In this document: in pieces, positions 34,681-43,547 of the stretch
Position numbering within the stretch: position 1 is the first letter of the stretch
Layout: each line of letters begins with the position of its first letter
Source: Vibrio qingdaonensis
GTDB lineage: Bacteria; Pseudomonadota; Gammaproteobacteria; Enterobacterales; Vibrionaceae
NCBI RefSeq assembly: GCF_026191675.1
Contig: NZ_JAKRRY010000036.1
Coordinates: 1-54,313 of the forward strand
Length of the DNA: 54,313 nucleotides
Reading direction: 5' to 3'
Made by a program: the position numbers and the translations under genes
The notes under the pieces: model-generated
Told to the model about the DNA's origin: nothing
Databases searched by the model: none
Seen by the model: only the letters and a program-made list of their open reading frames with translations

Positions 34681-35892
34681 TTAAACGAGAGTACTGATCG
34701 CCTTATCTAACTTCGCTAAACCTGCTTCAACTTCTTGCTTGGTGATGACAAGTGATGGGGTAAAACGCACCACGTTCATACCCGCCACGAGTACCATCAA
34801 GCCTTGTGCACCAGCCGCAACTAATACATCACGAGCGCGCCCTTGCCACTGTTCATTCAGTGCTGCGCCGAGCAATAGCCCCTTGCCACGAATTTCGCTA
34901 AAGATATCGTATTTCGCATTAATAGCTTCTAGTCCCTCACGGAACCAGGCTTCACGCTCAGCAACACCCGCTAGAACGTCAGGGGAAGACACCACATCCA
35001 CTACCGCTTCAGCAACGGCACACGCTAATGGGTTACCGCCATAGGTTGAACCGTGCGTACCCACTTTCATATGAGCCGCTAATGCTTTCGTTGTGAGCAT
35101 CGCACCAATAGGGAACCCGCCCCCTAGTGACTTCGCCGTGCTAAGAATATCTGGCGTGATACCAAGGCCTTGATACGCGTAAAATTGTCCAGTACGACCG
35201 TTGCCCGTTTGTACTTCATCGAAAATCAGCAGTGCGTTGTATTTATCACAGAGCTCTCGAACCGCTTGTACAAACTCCGGTTCTGGCGAAATAATTCCCC
35301 CCTCCCCTTGCAGTGGCTCCATCATAATGGCACAAGTCTTGTCCGACATTTGCGCTTCTAGCGCGGCAATATCATTGTAAGGTACATGCTTCACATCACC
35401 GGGTTTAGGTCCAAACCCATCGGAATACGCCGCTTGCCCACCTACAGTAACGGTGAAGAAAGTACGGCCGTGAAACCCTTGATTAAACGCAATAATCTCT
35501 GATTTTTCCGGACCGTGTACATCCACCGCCCAGCGACGAGCCAGTTTTAATGCGGCTTCATTGGCTTCCGCGCCAGAGTTAGCGAAAAACACGCGTTCAG
35601 CAAAACTGACTTCGGTTAATTTTTTTGCTAAGCGCAGTGCAGGTTCATTCGTCATCACATTACTTAAATGCCAAATTTTATTCGCCTGCTCAGTCACGGC
35701 ATTGACCATCGCTGGGTGACAATGCCCCAAACAACTCACCGCGATACCACCAGCAAAATCAATATACTCATTACCTTGCTGATCCCATACGCGTGCACCC
35801 TCACCCTTAACCGGAATCATTTCCATTGGGTTATAACAAGGTACCATTACCTCATCAAACCATTCACGGGATACTGTTTTTTCCATTGTCAT
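34681..35892 (-). CDS. argD: Acetylornithine / succinylornithine aminotransferase
   Basis: A 403-residue class III PLP aminotransferase. GGIAVSCLGHCHP marks the N-terminal part, LLIFDEVQTGNGRTG the region holding the PLP-contacting aspartate, and the catalytic lysine is in LSTAKSLGGGFPIGAM (about residue 255). The enzyme can act both in arginine synthesis (ArgD) and in the succinyltransferase breakdown pathway (AstC); its position as first gene of an ast cluster favours a catabolic or dual role. Two ATGs are possible (35892 and two codons later); AAGGAA favours the first. Confidence 0.93.
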   Translation of the reverse strand: MTMEKTVSREWFDEVMVPCYNPMEMIPVKGEGARVWDQQGNEYIDFAGGIAVSCLGHCHPAMVNAVTEQANKIWHLSNVMTNEPALRLAKKLTEVSFAERVFFANSGAEANEAALKLARRWAVDVHGPEKSEIIAFNQGFHGRTFFTVTVGGQAAYSDGFGPKPGDVKHVPYNDIAALEAQMSDKTCAIMMEPLQGEGGIISPEPEFVQAVRELCDKYNALLIFDEVQTGNGRTGQFYAYQGLGITPDILSTAKSLGGGFPIGAMLTTKALAAHMKVGTHGSTYGGNPLACAVAEAVVDVVSSPDVLAGVAEREAWFREGLEAINAKYDIFSEIRGKGLLLGAALNEQWQGRARDVLVAAGAQGLMVLVAGMNVVRFTPSLVITKQEVEAGLAKLDKAISTLV

Positions 35893-36024
35893 AACACGTT
35901 CCTTTTAATTACTGCGCATGAGAAAGGGGGCTTCTTATTCACGTGGGCTCTAATACAAATATAGAGCAAACCTTCACGCTTTCTAGCAAAGAAGAAACTT
36001 CTCACCACTCATCATAGATGCAGC

Positions 36025-36054
36025 ATTGTATTTACAATTATTTAACTAACACAA
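36025..36054 (-). promoter_or_regulatory. argD: Promoter candidate of the argD-astA-astD operon
   Basis: On the minus strand TTGTGT (36049-36054) and TACAAT (36025-36030) are separated by 18 bp. They lie within the 391-bp non-coding gap 35893-36283. The gap is A/T-rich. It also contains TGAATTTAAATGAA (36128-36141), which resembles an ArgR box half-perfectly. No other structure or ORF is seen in this stretch. Confidence 0.4.
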
Positions 36055-36283
36055 TAGCAGAAAATGCTTTTCCACCATCAATCAACTCAATCAAGGCACA
36101 ACACAATGAGTATTTATGCGTTATTTTTGAATTTAAATGAAGTGTTTTTTCATGATTTATCAAATAAATGAACAGGCAGGGCTCTGTCAGCTATCCGCAT
36201 CAGAATTAGCGAATAGTTTTGCATCTTCATAAGTAAAACTGATGAAGGATAAGAAAAGATGAAAGGGTGATCTTGATCAGAAA

Positions 36284-36862
36284 CTAAGCGTGTAAGAAAT
36301 TACTCAATAGCTCATGACCTTGTTCCGTTTTGATGGATTCAGGGTGAAATTGTACGGCATGAATGTTCAGCGTTCGGTGCTGATAACCCATAATTTCATC
36401 AAACTCACCATTTGGCAGCACGGTCCACGCCGTGATATCAAAACAGTCTGGGAGCGTCTCTCGCTTCACGATCAGTGAATGGTAGCGAGTGACAGTCAGC
36501 GGATTATTGAGTCCGGCAAAGACACTGCGGTTGTTATGCTTAATTGGTGAGGTTTTACCGTGCATCACCTGGCGAGCACGGACAACGTCGCCGCCAAAGA
36601 CTTGAGCAATCGCTTGGTGACCCAAGCAGACTCCAAGAAGTGGCAGCTTTCCGGCAAAGTATCGGATAGCATCCAGTGAGATCCCAGCTTCATTAGGCGT
36701 ACAAGGACCCGGAGAAATGACAAGGTGAGAGGGGTTAAGTGCTTCAATACCAGCAATATCAATGTCGTCATTGCGCACGACTTTAACGTCTACACCCAAT
36801 TCACAAAAATACTGAAATAGGTTGTAGGTAAAGGAGTCGTAGTTATCAATGATGAGTAGCAT
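36284..36862 (-). CDS. pabA: Aminodeoxychorismate/anthranilate synthase glutamine amidotransferase
   Basis: A 192-residue class I glutamine amidotransferase. The catalytic cysteine is in LLGVCLGHQAIAQ (about residue 79) and the His/Glu pair in VQFHPESIKTEQG (about 170). It supplies ammonia to aminodeoxychorismate synthase (folate pathway) and, in some relatives, to anthranilate synthase; the two products cannot be told apart reliably from sequence alone. The ATG at 36862 matches the family start (MLLIIDNYDSFTYNL); upstream frame is not conserved. It is transcribed alone, 391 bp upstream of the argD operon. Confidence 0.92.
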   Translation of the reverse strand: MLLIIDNYDSFTYNLFQYFCELGVDVKVVRNDDIDIAGIEALNPSHLVISPGPCTPNEAGISLDAIRYFAGKLPLLGVCLGHQAIAQVFGGDVVRARQVMHGKTSPIKHNNRSVFAGLNNPLTVTRYHSLIVKRETLPDCFDITAWTVLPNGEFDEIMGYQHRTLNIHAVQFHPESIKTEQGHELLSNFLHA

Positions 36863-36950
36863 AGCGCTCGCTGTAAAATTGAATTTGCCCAAAATAAGGC
36901 GGTATTTTGCAACAAGATGGCAGAAAGGCAAGTAAAAAGAGGAAGAAAGG

Positions 36951-36982
36951 CAGCAGCAAAGCCGATAACGACTTTACTGCTG
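36951..36982 (-). terminator. Terminator of the extracellular nuclease gene
   Basis: CAGCAGTAAAG and CTTTGCTGCTG (minus strand) form an 11-bp stem with one G-U pair and a 10-base loop. A T-rich tract follows. It lies 49 bp past the nuclease stop and before pabA. Confidence 0.6.
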
Positions 36983-37030
36983 GTCTGTGTTGATGTTATT
37001 TACGTTGGTGTTGATATATTTACATCGATA

Positions 37031-38368
37031 TTAATACTGCTTACGTCGGCGCCATCCCATCACACCCATGATAGAAAGCCCTATCAAGCCGATGGAGCCG
37101 CCATTCATATTCAAGTCAATCACCGCTGGATCATGATCAGATGAACGATAATGATCGAGATACTTAGGTAAATCCCCTTTACGCTCATCGTTGTAGTCAA
37201 ACAGCGTCGATTCCGCTGCATTGATGTGCCATTCCGTCGCATCAACCACGCGCTTGCTAAGACTTGGGCTAATTAAGATATGATCCAGCGCACCGACTTC
37301 GTCATTGTATGAATAGCTCCAGCCTTGAGGGTGCATCTCTGAAAGGACATTAATGTAACCATAGTTGTGAGTGATCACCGCCCCTTCATCGCCAAACTGC
37401 TGCTTTTCACCAATAAAGGTATTGCGCGCCGCACGAATCGATTTGCCGTACTTCTCTTGGCTATAATCGGTCAAAATTAGCATTGGGTCTTCTTTGCCGT
37501 AAGCATTGAAGTCCCCTAACACAATTTTATGTCCTTCAATGGACGTCAACGCCTCACCGAGCGCCACAGAGGCTGCCACTCTAAATTGCTCACAAGCGCC
37601 TTGCTGATCCAAGTCCTGCCCCCCTTGACCGCCAGCAGATTCAGGCGCTGCATCTTCCCAACATTTTGACCCTTTCGATTTAAAGTGATTGACTGCGACC
37701 GTCAGCGTTTCCTTGCTACCTTTAACTTTAAACGTCGGGGCCAATGTGTCGCGTTGATAGTTCTTGCCGTCTTCAATGACGTTACCGTTGTCATCAATCA
37801 CTTCAGGTGCAACCTGACGAGGCATTTCAAACACATTGACCTGCTTAAGCTTCACCGCCTTCGGACGATAAATCACCCCGGTGGTAATTGCATCCGTCCC
37901 GACTGCATCAAGGGCATCAATCTGGCCATCTTGATTACTGTCCACCGACACATAAGCATAGTGCTGCTTTTTATGCTCAAGCTGCGCGTTTAACACCTTC
38001 ACTAATTGCGCGATAGCGCCGTTGTCGCCAAAGCCATTATTTTCGATTTCCATCAAACCAATCACGTCAGCATCAAGTTGAATTAACGCGTTAATGATCT
38101 TTTGCTGCTGCGCAGTAAACTCTTCAACCGTGTTCGCACCACGATTGCCGCCAAATCGGTTTTCATCGCCACCAAAAGGAGAGGAAAAATAGTTAAGGAC
38201 ATTAAAGGTTGCCACGCGTAAATCGGCTTTATTCCATGGCGATTCATGCAGTTCTGGTGTCATCGTTCTTGGGGTATTGCGCACAAAATTATCACTGGAG
38301 AGGGTATTGGTCACAAAGAGGCGATAATCACCATAGCTGTAACCAACCACACCTTCTATGCCAAACAA
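37031..38368 (-). pseudogene. Extracellular nuclease (ExeM/VC2621 type), C-terminal part after a frameshift
   Basis: The 3' portion of an extracellular nuclease. It carries the endonuclease/exonuclease/phosphatase domain: LRVATFNVLNYF near its start, MEIENNGFG with a catalytic Glu, KIVLGDFNAYGKED and RSSDHDPAVIDL with the His near the end. The last ~25 residues (NGGSIGLIGLSIMGVMGWRRRKQ) form a GlyGly-CTERM rhombosortase-type sorting signal. It lacks a signal peptide and ribosome site; the frame begins at a TTG (38368) that overlaps the N-terminal part. The N-terminal part is in another frame, so the gene is disrupted. A sequencing error of one base is possible. Confidence 0.85.
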
Positions 38369-39642
38369 GGATTAATACGCACGTAGTCTTCTGTACTGCC
38401 ATCTTGATCAATATCACTGCGACCAAATTCTGGGTAGTAAGGGATTTCACCATTCGCCGCTGGACTCACCGACTCAACATAAAGACGGCGCTGGGCATTA
38501 TCTTCACTTTGTGCCTTTGCCTCACTTGAGCCTGCCGCATATTGCTGATTAGGATGCAGGTTCACTCGCTCATGAGCCAACACCATATTATTGCGACGTG
38601 CGGAATAATCATAACCAAACGTGCGGCTTACGCGCATATCCAATGCTTGAGGTAAACTCACCAACATCCCTTCATAGCGCTCAAGCGTTTGTTCAAAACT
38701 TTCGTCGGAATCTATCACTTCAACGGCCGTTGCCGCTGGTGCCGCTTGTTGCCCCAACTTATGCCAATCTCGCTCATTTAATTTCAACTGGGTTTGGCTA
38801 TAGTATTCTTGAATATTGCCTCTTACGCATACCACATCGCCTGCAGATAGCTCCGGATTCGCTTGGGTATAGATAAATAGACCATTGGAAGTCAAAGGGT
38901 TGTGGTCATCCTCAAGTGCTTGTAGATAGAAGCCCTGGTTCACACCAGTAGTCACGGCAGACACCACACCTTGTACAAAATATTGCTCAGTCGTTATGTA
39001 CGGGTAACCGCTAATGTAAGGCGAATGACTGCCTTCTCCTTGAATGCTTTGTATTGAGGTAAAAGTCGGTTCTATTCCATTGTCGAGACATTGAAATGCT
39101 TGCGGTGGTAATAATGTATCCAACTGTCCCAAGCCACTAAAATCATCACTGGCAAGCGTTGCCCATTGCTTAGGTTGATAAGATACTGAAGGTTGCTGAT
39201 AAGGCTGATAACGAACCAAGGTTTTATTTTGACCAAACAGCTCTCCCATCACGCCAATCATATCGACTACTTGCTCTTGATTATCGAGCAGTGCAATAGG
39301 ATCATCACCGTTGAAGTTTAACACTTGGTTCGCCGTTGTCACGGTAGCGATATCCGTTACAGCCGCGCTAGCCTTGGCATTAGCAAACACCAGTACCGAT
39401 TGAGCGGGAATCGTATAACCCGACAAATCCAACGTATTCCACGTCCCGTTACCATTGGGAGATTTGGCGAGCTGATACCCAGAAAGTGACACCTCTTGGT
39501 CACTGCTATTAGCTATTTCGATTGCTTTGTTATACCCGCTTCCTTCCACATATTGCGAAAGAAAGATTTCCGCGCTCGCGCCTCCACTCAAAATGGAAGA
39601 AATCACTAACGCTAACCACTGCTTTTTATTTGTGCTTGTCAT
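38356..39642 (-). pseudogene. Extracellular nuclease (ExeM/VC2621 type), N-terminal part before the frameshift
   Basis: The 5' portion: a signal peptide (MTSTNKKQWLALVISSIL... cut near GASA), a lamin-tail-like domain (LSQYVEGSGYNKAIEIAN, about residues 28-130) and an OB-like/linker region. It ends at RINPCLA, where the reading frame meets a TAG; the expected continuation (FGIEGVVGYSYGDYRLF) lies in the other frame. One missing base between CC and TTG, near 38365-38372, restores continuity. GAGGTG precedes the ATG. Related proteins in vibrios degrade extracellular DNA. If the shift is real, the product is secreted without its catalytic domain. Confidence 0.85.
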
Positions 39643-39844
39643 TATTCACCTCGAATTAACTGGCAATGCTGTCCTTGCCTTTTTGCACATTGTTGAATAT
39701 GAGAATGTGTATTTTCGAGACGAGTGTTGTCATTTTTATTGCAAATGGGTAATTAATGCACAGATAAATGAGAGGATGCTCTCATTTGAAATCGAAAGTA
39801 TTGAGGGTGTGCCAAACTATAAACAGAAATGGTTACCAAGAAAT

Positions 39845-39879
39845 AAAAAAACGCCAGTGCGCAAGGCACTGACGTTTTT
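39845..39879 (-). terminator. Terminator of trpS
   Basis: CAGTGC and GCACTG with outer ACG/CGT pairing form an imperfect stem (one mismatch), flanked by A-rich and T5 runs. It lies about 27 bp past the trpS stop on the minus strand. Confidence 0.75.
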
Positions 39880-39905
39880 AGGCTTTAAAGAGGTTGCTGT
39901 TGCCG

Positions 39906-40922
39906 CTATGGACGAGTCACGAAACCCACCGCTTTGTAAGCTTTCGCCAGCGTCACCGCCGCGCGCTCGGACGCTTTCTCCGCACCTTGACGCATTACGT
40001 CATCCATATAAGCGCGATCCGCACGAACACGCTTATATTCGCTCTGGATTGGCTCTAGCATCGCTACCAAAGCTTCACCTACATCTTTCTTAAATGGACC
40101 ATACATTTCCACGCCAGCATATTGCGCTTCAATGTCAGCAAAAGACTTACCCGTCGCGGCTGAATACAAACCCATCAGGTTAGAGATACCGGCTTTACTT
40201 TCCCAGTCATGAGCAATGCGAGGTGGCGTTTCTGCATCGGTTTGTGCCTTGTTGATTTTCTTCAAAATCGACTTAGGCTCTTCGAGCAAGGTAATCACGT
40301 TTTTACGGTTATCATCCGACTTAGACATTTTCTTCGTTGCATCTTGCAAGCTCATCACACGTGCATTCACCGTTGGGATGTACGGTTCTGGAACCGTAAA
40401 CAGTGGCGCTTCTGGCGTGTAAATATTGTTGAAGCGCGTTGCGATATCTCTTGCTAACTCGAGGTGTTGCTTTTGGTCACTTCCTACTGGCACTTGGTGC
40501 GCACCGTAAAGCAGGATATCAGCCGCCATCAATACAGGATAATCATAAAGACCAACGTTAACATCATTGGCATAGCGCTGTGACTTATCTTTAAACTGAG
40601 TCATTCGATTCAGTTCACCCATTTGGGTGTAACAATTAAGAAGCCAACCAAGCTGAGCATGTTCCGGTACATGAGACTGGACAAATAGCGTGCTCTTCTT
40701 AGGATCAACACCAACCGCGAGACAAATTGCCAATGCATCTAACGTCGCTTCATGCAGCGCTTTAGGGTCCTGACGAACCGTAATCGCATGAAGGTCTACC
40801 ACGCAGTACTGACAATCATAATCGTCTTGCATCTGTTGCCATTGACGTAGAGCACCCAAGTAGTTACCGATACTTAGTTCACCAGATGGTTGAACACCAC
40901 TCAATACGATGGGCTTGCTCAT
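39906..40922 (-). CDS. trpS: Tryptophanyl-tRNA synthetase
   Basis: A 338-residue class Ic synthetase of the expected length. The HIGH-like motif is SIGNYLGALRQW, the KMSKS-like motif MSKSDDNRK (about residue 195), and the Trp-binding segment VGSDQKQHLELARDIATRFN is intact. It charges tRNA-Trp. In E. coli trpS follows gph in the dam-rpe-gph-trpS group; here a hairpin between gph and trpS (40967-40995) suggests it may have its own transcription start or be attenuated. Confidence 0.98.
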   Translation of the reverse strand: MSKPIVLSGVQPSGELSIGNYLGALRQWQQMQDDYDCQYCVVDLHAITVRQDPKALHEATLDALAICLAVGVDPKKSTLFVQSHVPEHAQLGWLLNCYTQMGELNRMTQFKDKSQRYANDVNVGLYDYPVLMAADILLYGAHQVPVGSDQKQHLELARDIATRFNNIYTPEAPLFTVPEPYIPTVNARVMSLQDATKKMSKSDDNRKNVITLLEEPKSILKKINKAQTDAETPPRIAHDWESKAGISNLMGLYSAATGKSFADIEAQYAGVEMYGPFKKDVGEALVAMLEPIQSEYKRVRADRAYMDDVMRQGAEKASERAAVTLAKAYKAVGFVTRP

Positions 40923-40966
40923 AACTATGATTCCTTCGACTTCTTAATGAGATAATTAGGATAATG

Positions 40967-40995
40967 AAAAACCGCGCAATTTCTTACGCGGTTTT
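40967..40995 (-). terminator. Terminator-like hairpin between gph and trpS
   Basis: AAAACCGCG and CGCGGTTTT form a 9-bp stem with a 10-base loop, followed by Ts on the minus strand. It lies about 90 bp past the gph stop and upstream of trpS. Confidence 0.7.
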
Positions 40996-41087
40996 AGCAG
41001 TGTACCCATTAGCCAATTTTTTGCTATAGCCATGAAGACTTTTTTATTGCTCAGGAAGCGAATTAGCCCCGAGCACCGCCTTCGCCG

Positions 41088-41783
41088 CTAATTTACGGCA
41101 GTTGGCCCGCCATTTTTGACCGCATTTAGGACATCTAAGACATCATCGGCAACAAAGTCTGGTTTCGCATTGGCAATCGGCTCACCGTGGTTATAGCCAT
41201 ACGTCAGGCCAAATGCCAAACAACCTGCATTGCGCGCAGCCAGAATGTCATTTTGTGAATCGCCAACCATCAGCACTTCACTTGGCGACACTTGCTCTTG
41301 ATCCATCAACCAATTCAGTGCCACGGGATCCGGTTTTTTATTGGGGAACGCATCGCCACCCAATACATGCTTAAAATACTTTTCAAGCTGATGCTGCTCT
41401 AGCAATTCAGGGACAAATTTAGACGGCTTGTTGGTCAGCAAAGCCACGGTGTACCCACCTGCGACCAGAGTATCCAATGTACGATGAACATTGGCATACA
41501 AATGACTCAGCTTATGACCACTTGCTTGATAGAAATCATCAAACAATGTGCGCGCTTTCTCACACAACTCAGCCGATAATTCTGGGTTAACGTTCACACT
41601 CTGACTCAATGAGCGAGCAATAAGCACATCCGCGCCATTACCAACATAATCACGGACTTGCTCTTCGGTGACACTTGGATAGCCCAACGCCTGCACCGCT
41701 TGATCAGCGGCAAGGGCAAGATCAGGCACACTATCGAGTAGCGTACCATCGAGATCAAAAACGACTAATTTGATAGACTGCAT
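41088..41783 (-). CDS. gph: Phosphoglycolate phosphatase
   Basis: A 231-residue HAD phosphatase. Motif I is VVFDLDGTLLDSVPDL (nucleophile Asp near residue 9), motif II is VALLTNKPS, and motif III/IV reads MVGDSQNDILAARNAG. It removes phosphate from 2-phosphoglycolate formed during repair of oxidised DNA ends. It is 12 bp downstream of rpe and in one operon with it. Length matches the family. Confidence 0.95.
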   Translation of the reverse strand: MQSIKLVVFDLDGTLLDSVPDLALAADQAVQALGYPSVTEEQVRDYVGNGADVLIARSLSQSVNVNPELSAELCEKARTLFDDFYQASGHKLSHLYANVHRTLDTLVAGGYTVALLTNKPSKFVPELLEQHQLEKYFKHVLGGDAFPNKKPDPVALNWLMDQEQVSPSEVLMVGDSQNDILAARNAGCLAFGLTYGYNHGEPIANAKPDFVADDVLDVLNAVKNGGPTAVN

Positions 41784-41795
41784 TCATTAATTCTC

Positions 41796-42470
41796 TTACT
41801 TCTGTACTTTCGCAAGCTCTGCGCGCATCTCATCAATGACCTCTTTGTAATCAGGGCGATTGAAAATCGCAGAGCCTGCCACAAACATATCCGCGCCCGC
41901 TTCGGCGATTTCACGAATGTTATCCACTTTAACACCGCCATCAATTTCAAGACGAATATCACGACCAGACGCATCAATGAGGCGACGAACCGCACGCAGT
42001 TTATCAAGTGTTGAAGGAATAAAAGATTGACCACCGAAACCCGGGTTCACTGACATCAACAAAATCATGTCGACTTTATCAAGGATGTAATCAAGACACG
42101 TTAATGGTGTGGCAGGGTTAAGTACCACGCCTGCTTTACAGCCATGTTCTTTGATTAGCTGTAATGTACGATCAACGTGCTCTGTTGCTTCAACGTGGAA
42201 CGTAATCATCGATGCACCCGCTTTAGCGAACTCTGGCACTAGGCTATCAACAGGTTTCACCATCAAATGCACATCGATAGGTGCGGTAATACCGTAATCG
42301 CGCAGCGCTTTACAGATAGGTGCACCAAAACTGAGGTTAGGCACGTAGTGGTTATCCATCACATCAAAGTGGACAACATCAGCGCCAGCGGCAAGGACTT
42401 TCTCGACGTCTTCACCAAGACGAGCAAAATCAGCGGATAAAATGGATGGCGCAATTAGAAAATCTGTCAT
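41796..42470 (-). CDS. rpe: Ribulose-phosphate 3-epimerase
   Basis: A 224-residue TIM-barrel enzyme interconverting ribulose-5-phosphate and xylulose-5-phosphate. Signatures: IAPSILSADFARLG, VVHFDVMDNHYVPNLSFG (metal-binding His and Asp), HLMVKPVD, and MLLMSVNPGFGGQSFI. The ATG at 42470 with GAGGT upstream is used; the frame continues four codons further. In the dam-rpe-gph operon, as in E. coli. Confidence 0.97.
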   Translation of the reverse strand: MTDFLIAPSILSADFARLGEDVEKVLAAGADVVHFDVMDNHYVPNLSFGAPICKALRDYGITAPIDVHLMVKPVDSLVPEFAKAGASMITFHVEATEHVDRTLQLIKEHGCKAGVVLNPATPLTCLDYILDKVDMILLMSVNPGFGGQSFIPSTLDKLRAVRRLIDASGRDIRLEIDGGVKVDNIREIAEAGADMFVAGSAIFNRPDYKEVIDEMRAELAKVQK

Positions 42471-42540
42471 ACCTGACCTCAATAGAATGGATTAGCGAGC
42501 AATAATTGCGCGCAATTCTACCGAAGCCAGTGGCTAAATC

Positions 42541-43437
42541 CTAGCGCTTATCCAAATCCGATATCACTTTTGCTGCAATGTCGGCTTTAGATTCAAGTTG
42601 GATTTTCGCTTCAGGCTCAGCTTTGGCTTCAAATAATGCCAGCAGTTCGTCCACTTTGTTGCGTCCAGAGCCGTTACGGCTGATGGTGCGTTTCACTTTC
42701 ACCACATTCAACTGTGCACCGTGATAAAGGCGACGCGTGAGCGTAGTATCGTGATTCGAAATCAGTACCGGGATGTGACGATCAAATGCCGTATGTTCTG
42801 CTATATCCGCGAGCGCCGCTTGGTCATCTAATGAAAAACCATTACCCGCATACGAGGTAAAATTAGCGGTATTCGACAACGGTGCATAAGGTGGATCGCA
42901 ATACACCACGCTGCCTTTTCGAGCACGGCGAAAGGTTTCAGGATAACCTTCACAAACAAATGTGGCTTTCTTGGCTTTTTCCGCAAAGAAAATGAGTTCT
43001 TTTTCAGGAAAATAGGGCTTTTTATAAGAACCAAACGGGACGTTGAATCCGCCCTTTTTGTTGTAACGACATAAGCCGTTAAAACCGAAGCGGTTCATAT
43101 ACAAAAAGGCAACCGAACGAAAGAGTACGTCATCACTTTGATTGAAATCAGCGCGAACCCCAAGATACACCTCTTTTTGGTTATACTCAGGCGTGAAGAA
43201 GCGTTTTGCCTCTTCAATGTACTTTTCCGGCTCAGTTTTGAGCAGGTTATAGAGATTAATTAAATCTGGATTAATATCGGCAAGCAGATACTGGTCATAG
43301 TCCGTATTCAAAAATACCGAACCGGCGCCAACAAAAGGCTCCACCAACTTTCTTGCGTCTGGCAAATGCTTTTGGATATCTTCGACTAAGCCATATTTTC
43401 CACCAGCCCACTTTAGAAAGGCGCGTTGCTTTTTCAT
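42541..43437 (-). CDS. dam: DNA adenine methyltransferase Dam
   Basis: A 298-residue GATC-specific N6-adenine methylase. AdoMet-binding FVGAGSVFLNT (about residue 35) and the catalytic DPPYAPL (about 182, following VVYC) are intact, with FLKWAGGKY at the N-terminus. Dam is essential for chromosome II replication control in V. cholerae, and guides mismatch repair. It is 70 bp upstream of rpe and about 110 bp downstream of damX. The C-terminal ~25 residues are extra Glu/Ala/Lys-rich tail compared with E. coli (278 residues). Confidence 0.97.
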   Translation of the reverse strand: MKKQRAFLKWAGGKYGLVEDIQKHLPDARKLVEPFVGAGSVFLNTDYDQYLLADINPDLINLYNLLKTEPEKYIEEAKRFFTPEYNQKEVYLGVRADFNQSDDVLFRSVAFLYMNRFGFNGLCRYNKKGGFNVPFGSYKKPYFPEKELIFFAEKAKKATFVCEGYPETFRRARKGSVVYCDPPYAPLSNTANFTSYAGNGFSLDDQAALADIAEHTAFDRHIPVLISNHDTTLTRRLYHGAQLNVVKVKRTISRNGSGRNKVDELLALFEAKAEPEAKIQLESKADIAAKVISDLDKR

Positions 43438-43547
43438 TGCTTGCTCTATTTACTGCCACCCAAAATTTAAGGGAGGGGAATATATCATAATTCAATCTGT
43501 TATGTTGACCTTTCTCGCATCAACACCAGCTTTGATTCACTGCGGTT

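Noticed and set aside
38356..38372. Programmed -1 frameshift in the nuclease gene
   Set aside because: The overlap lacks an X-XXY-YYZ slippery heptamer or a following pseudoknot, so a simple deletion is more likely.
39527..40093. A 188-residue plus-strand ORF opposite the nuclease and trpS starts
   Set aside because: It overlaps two recognised genes on the other strand, has no ribosome site and a composition typical of a shadow frame.
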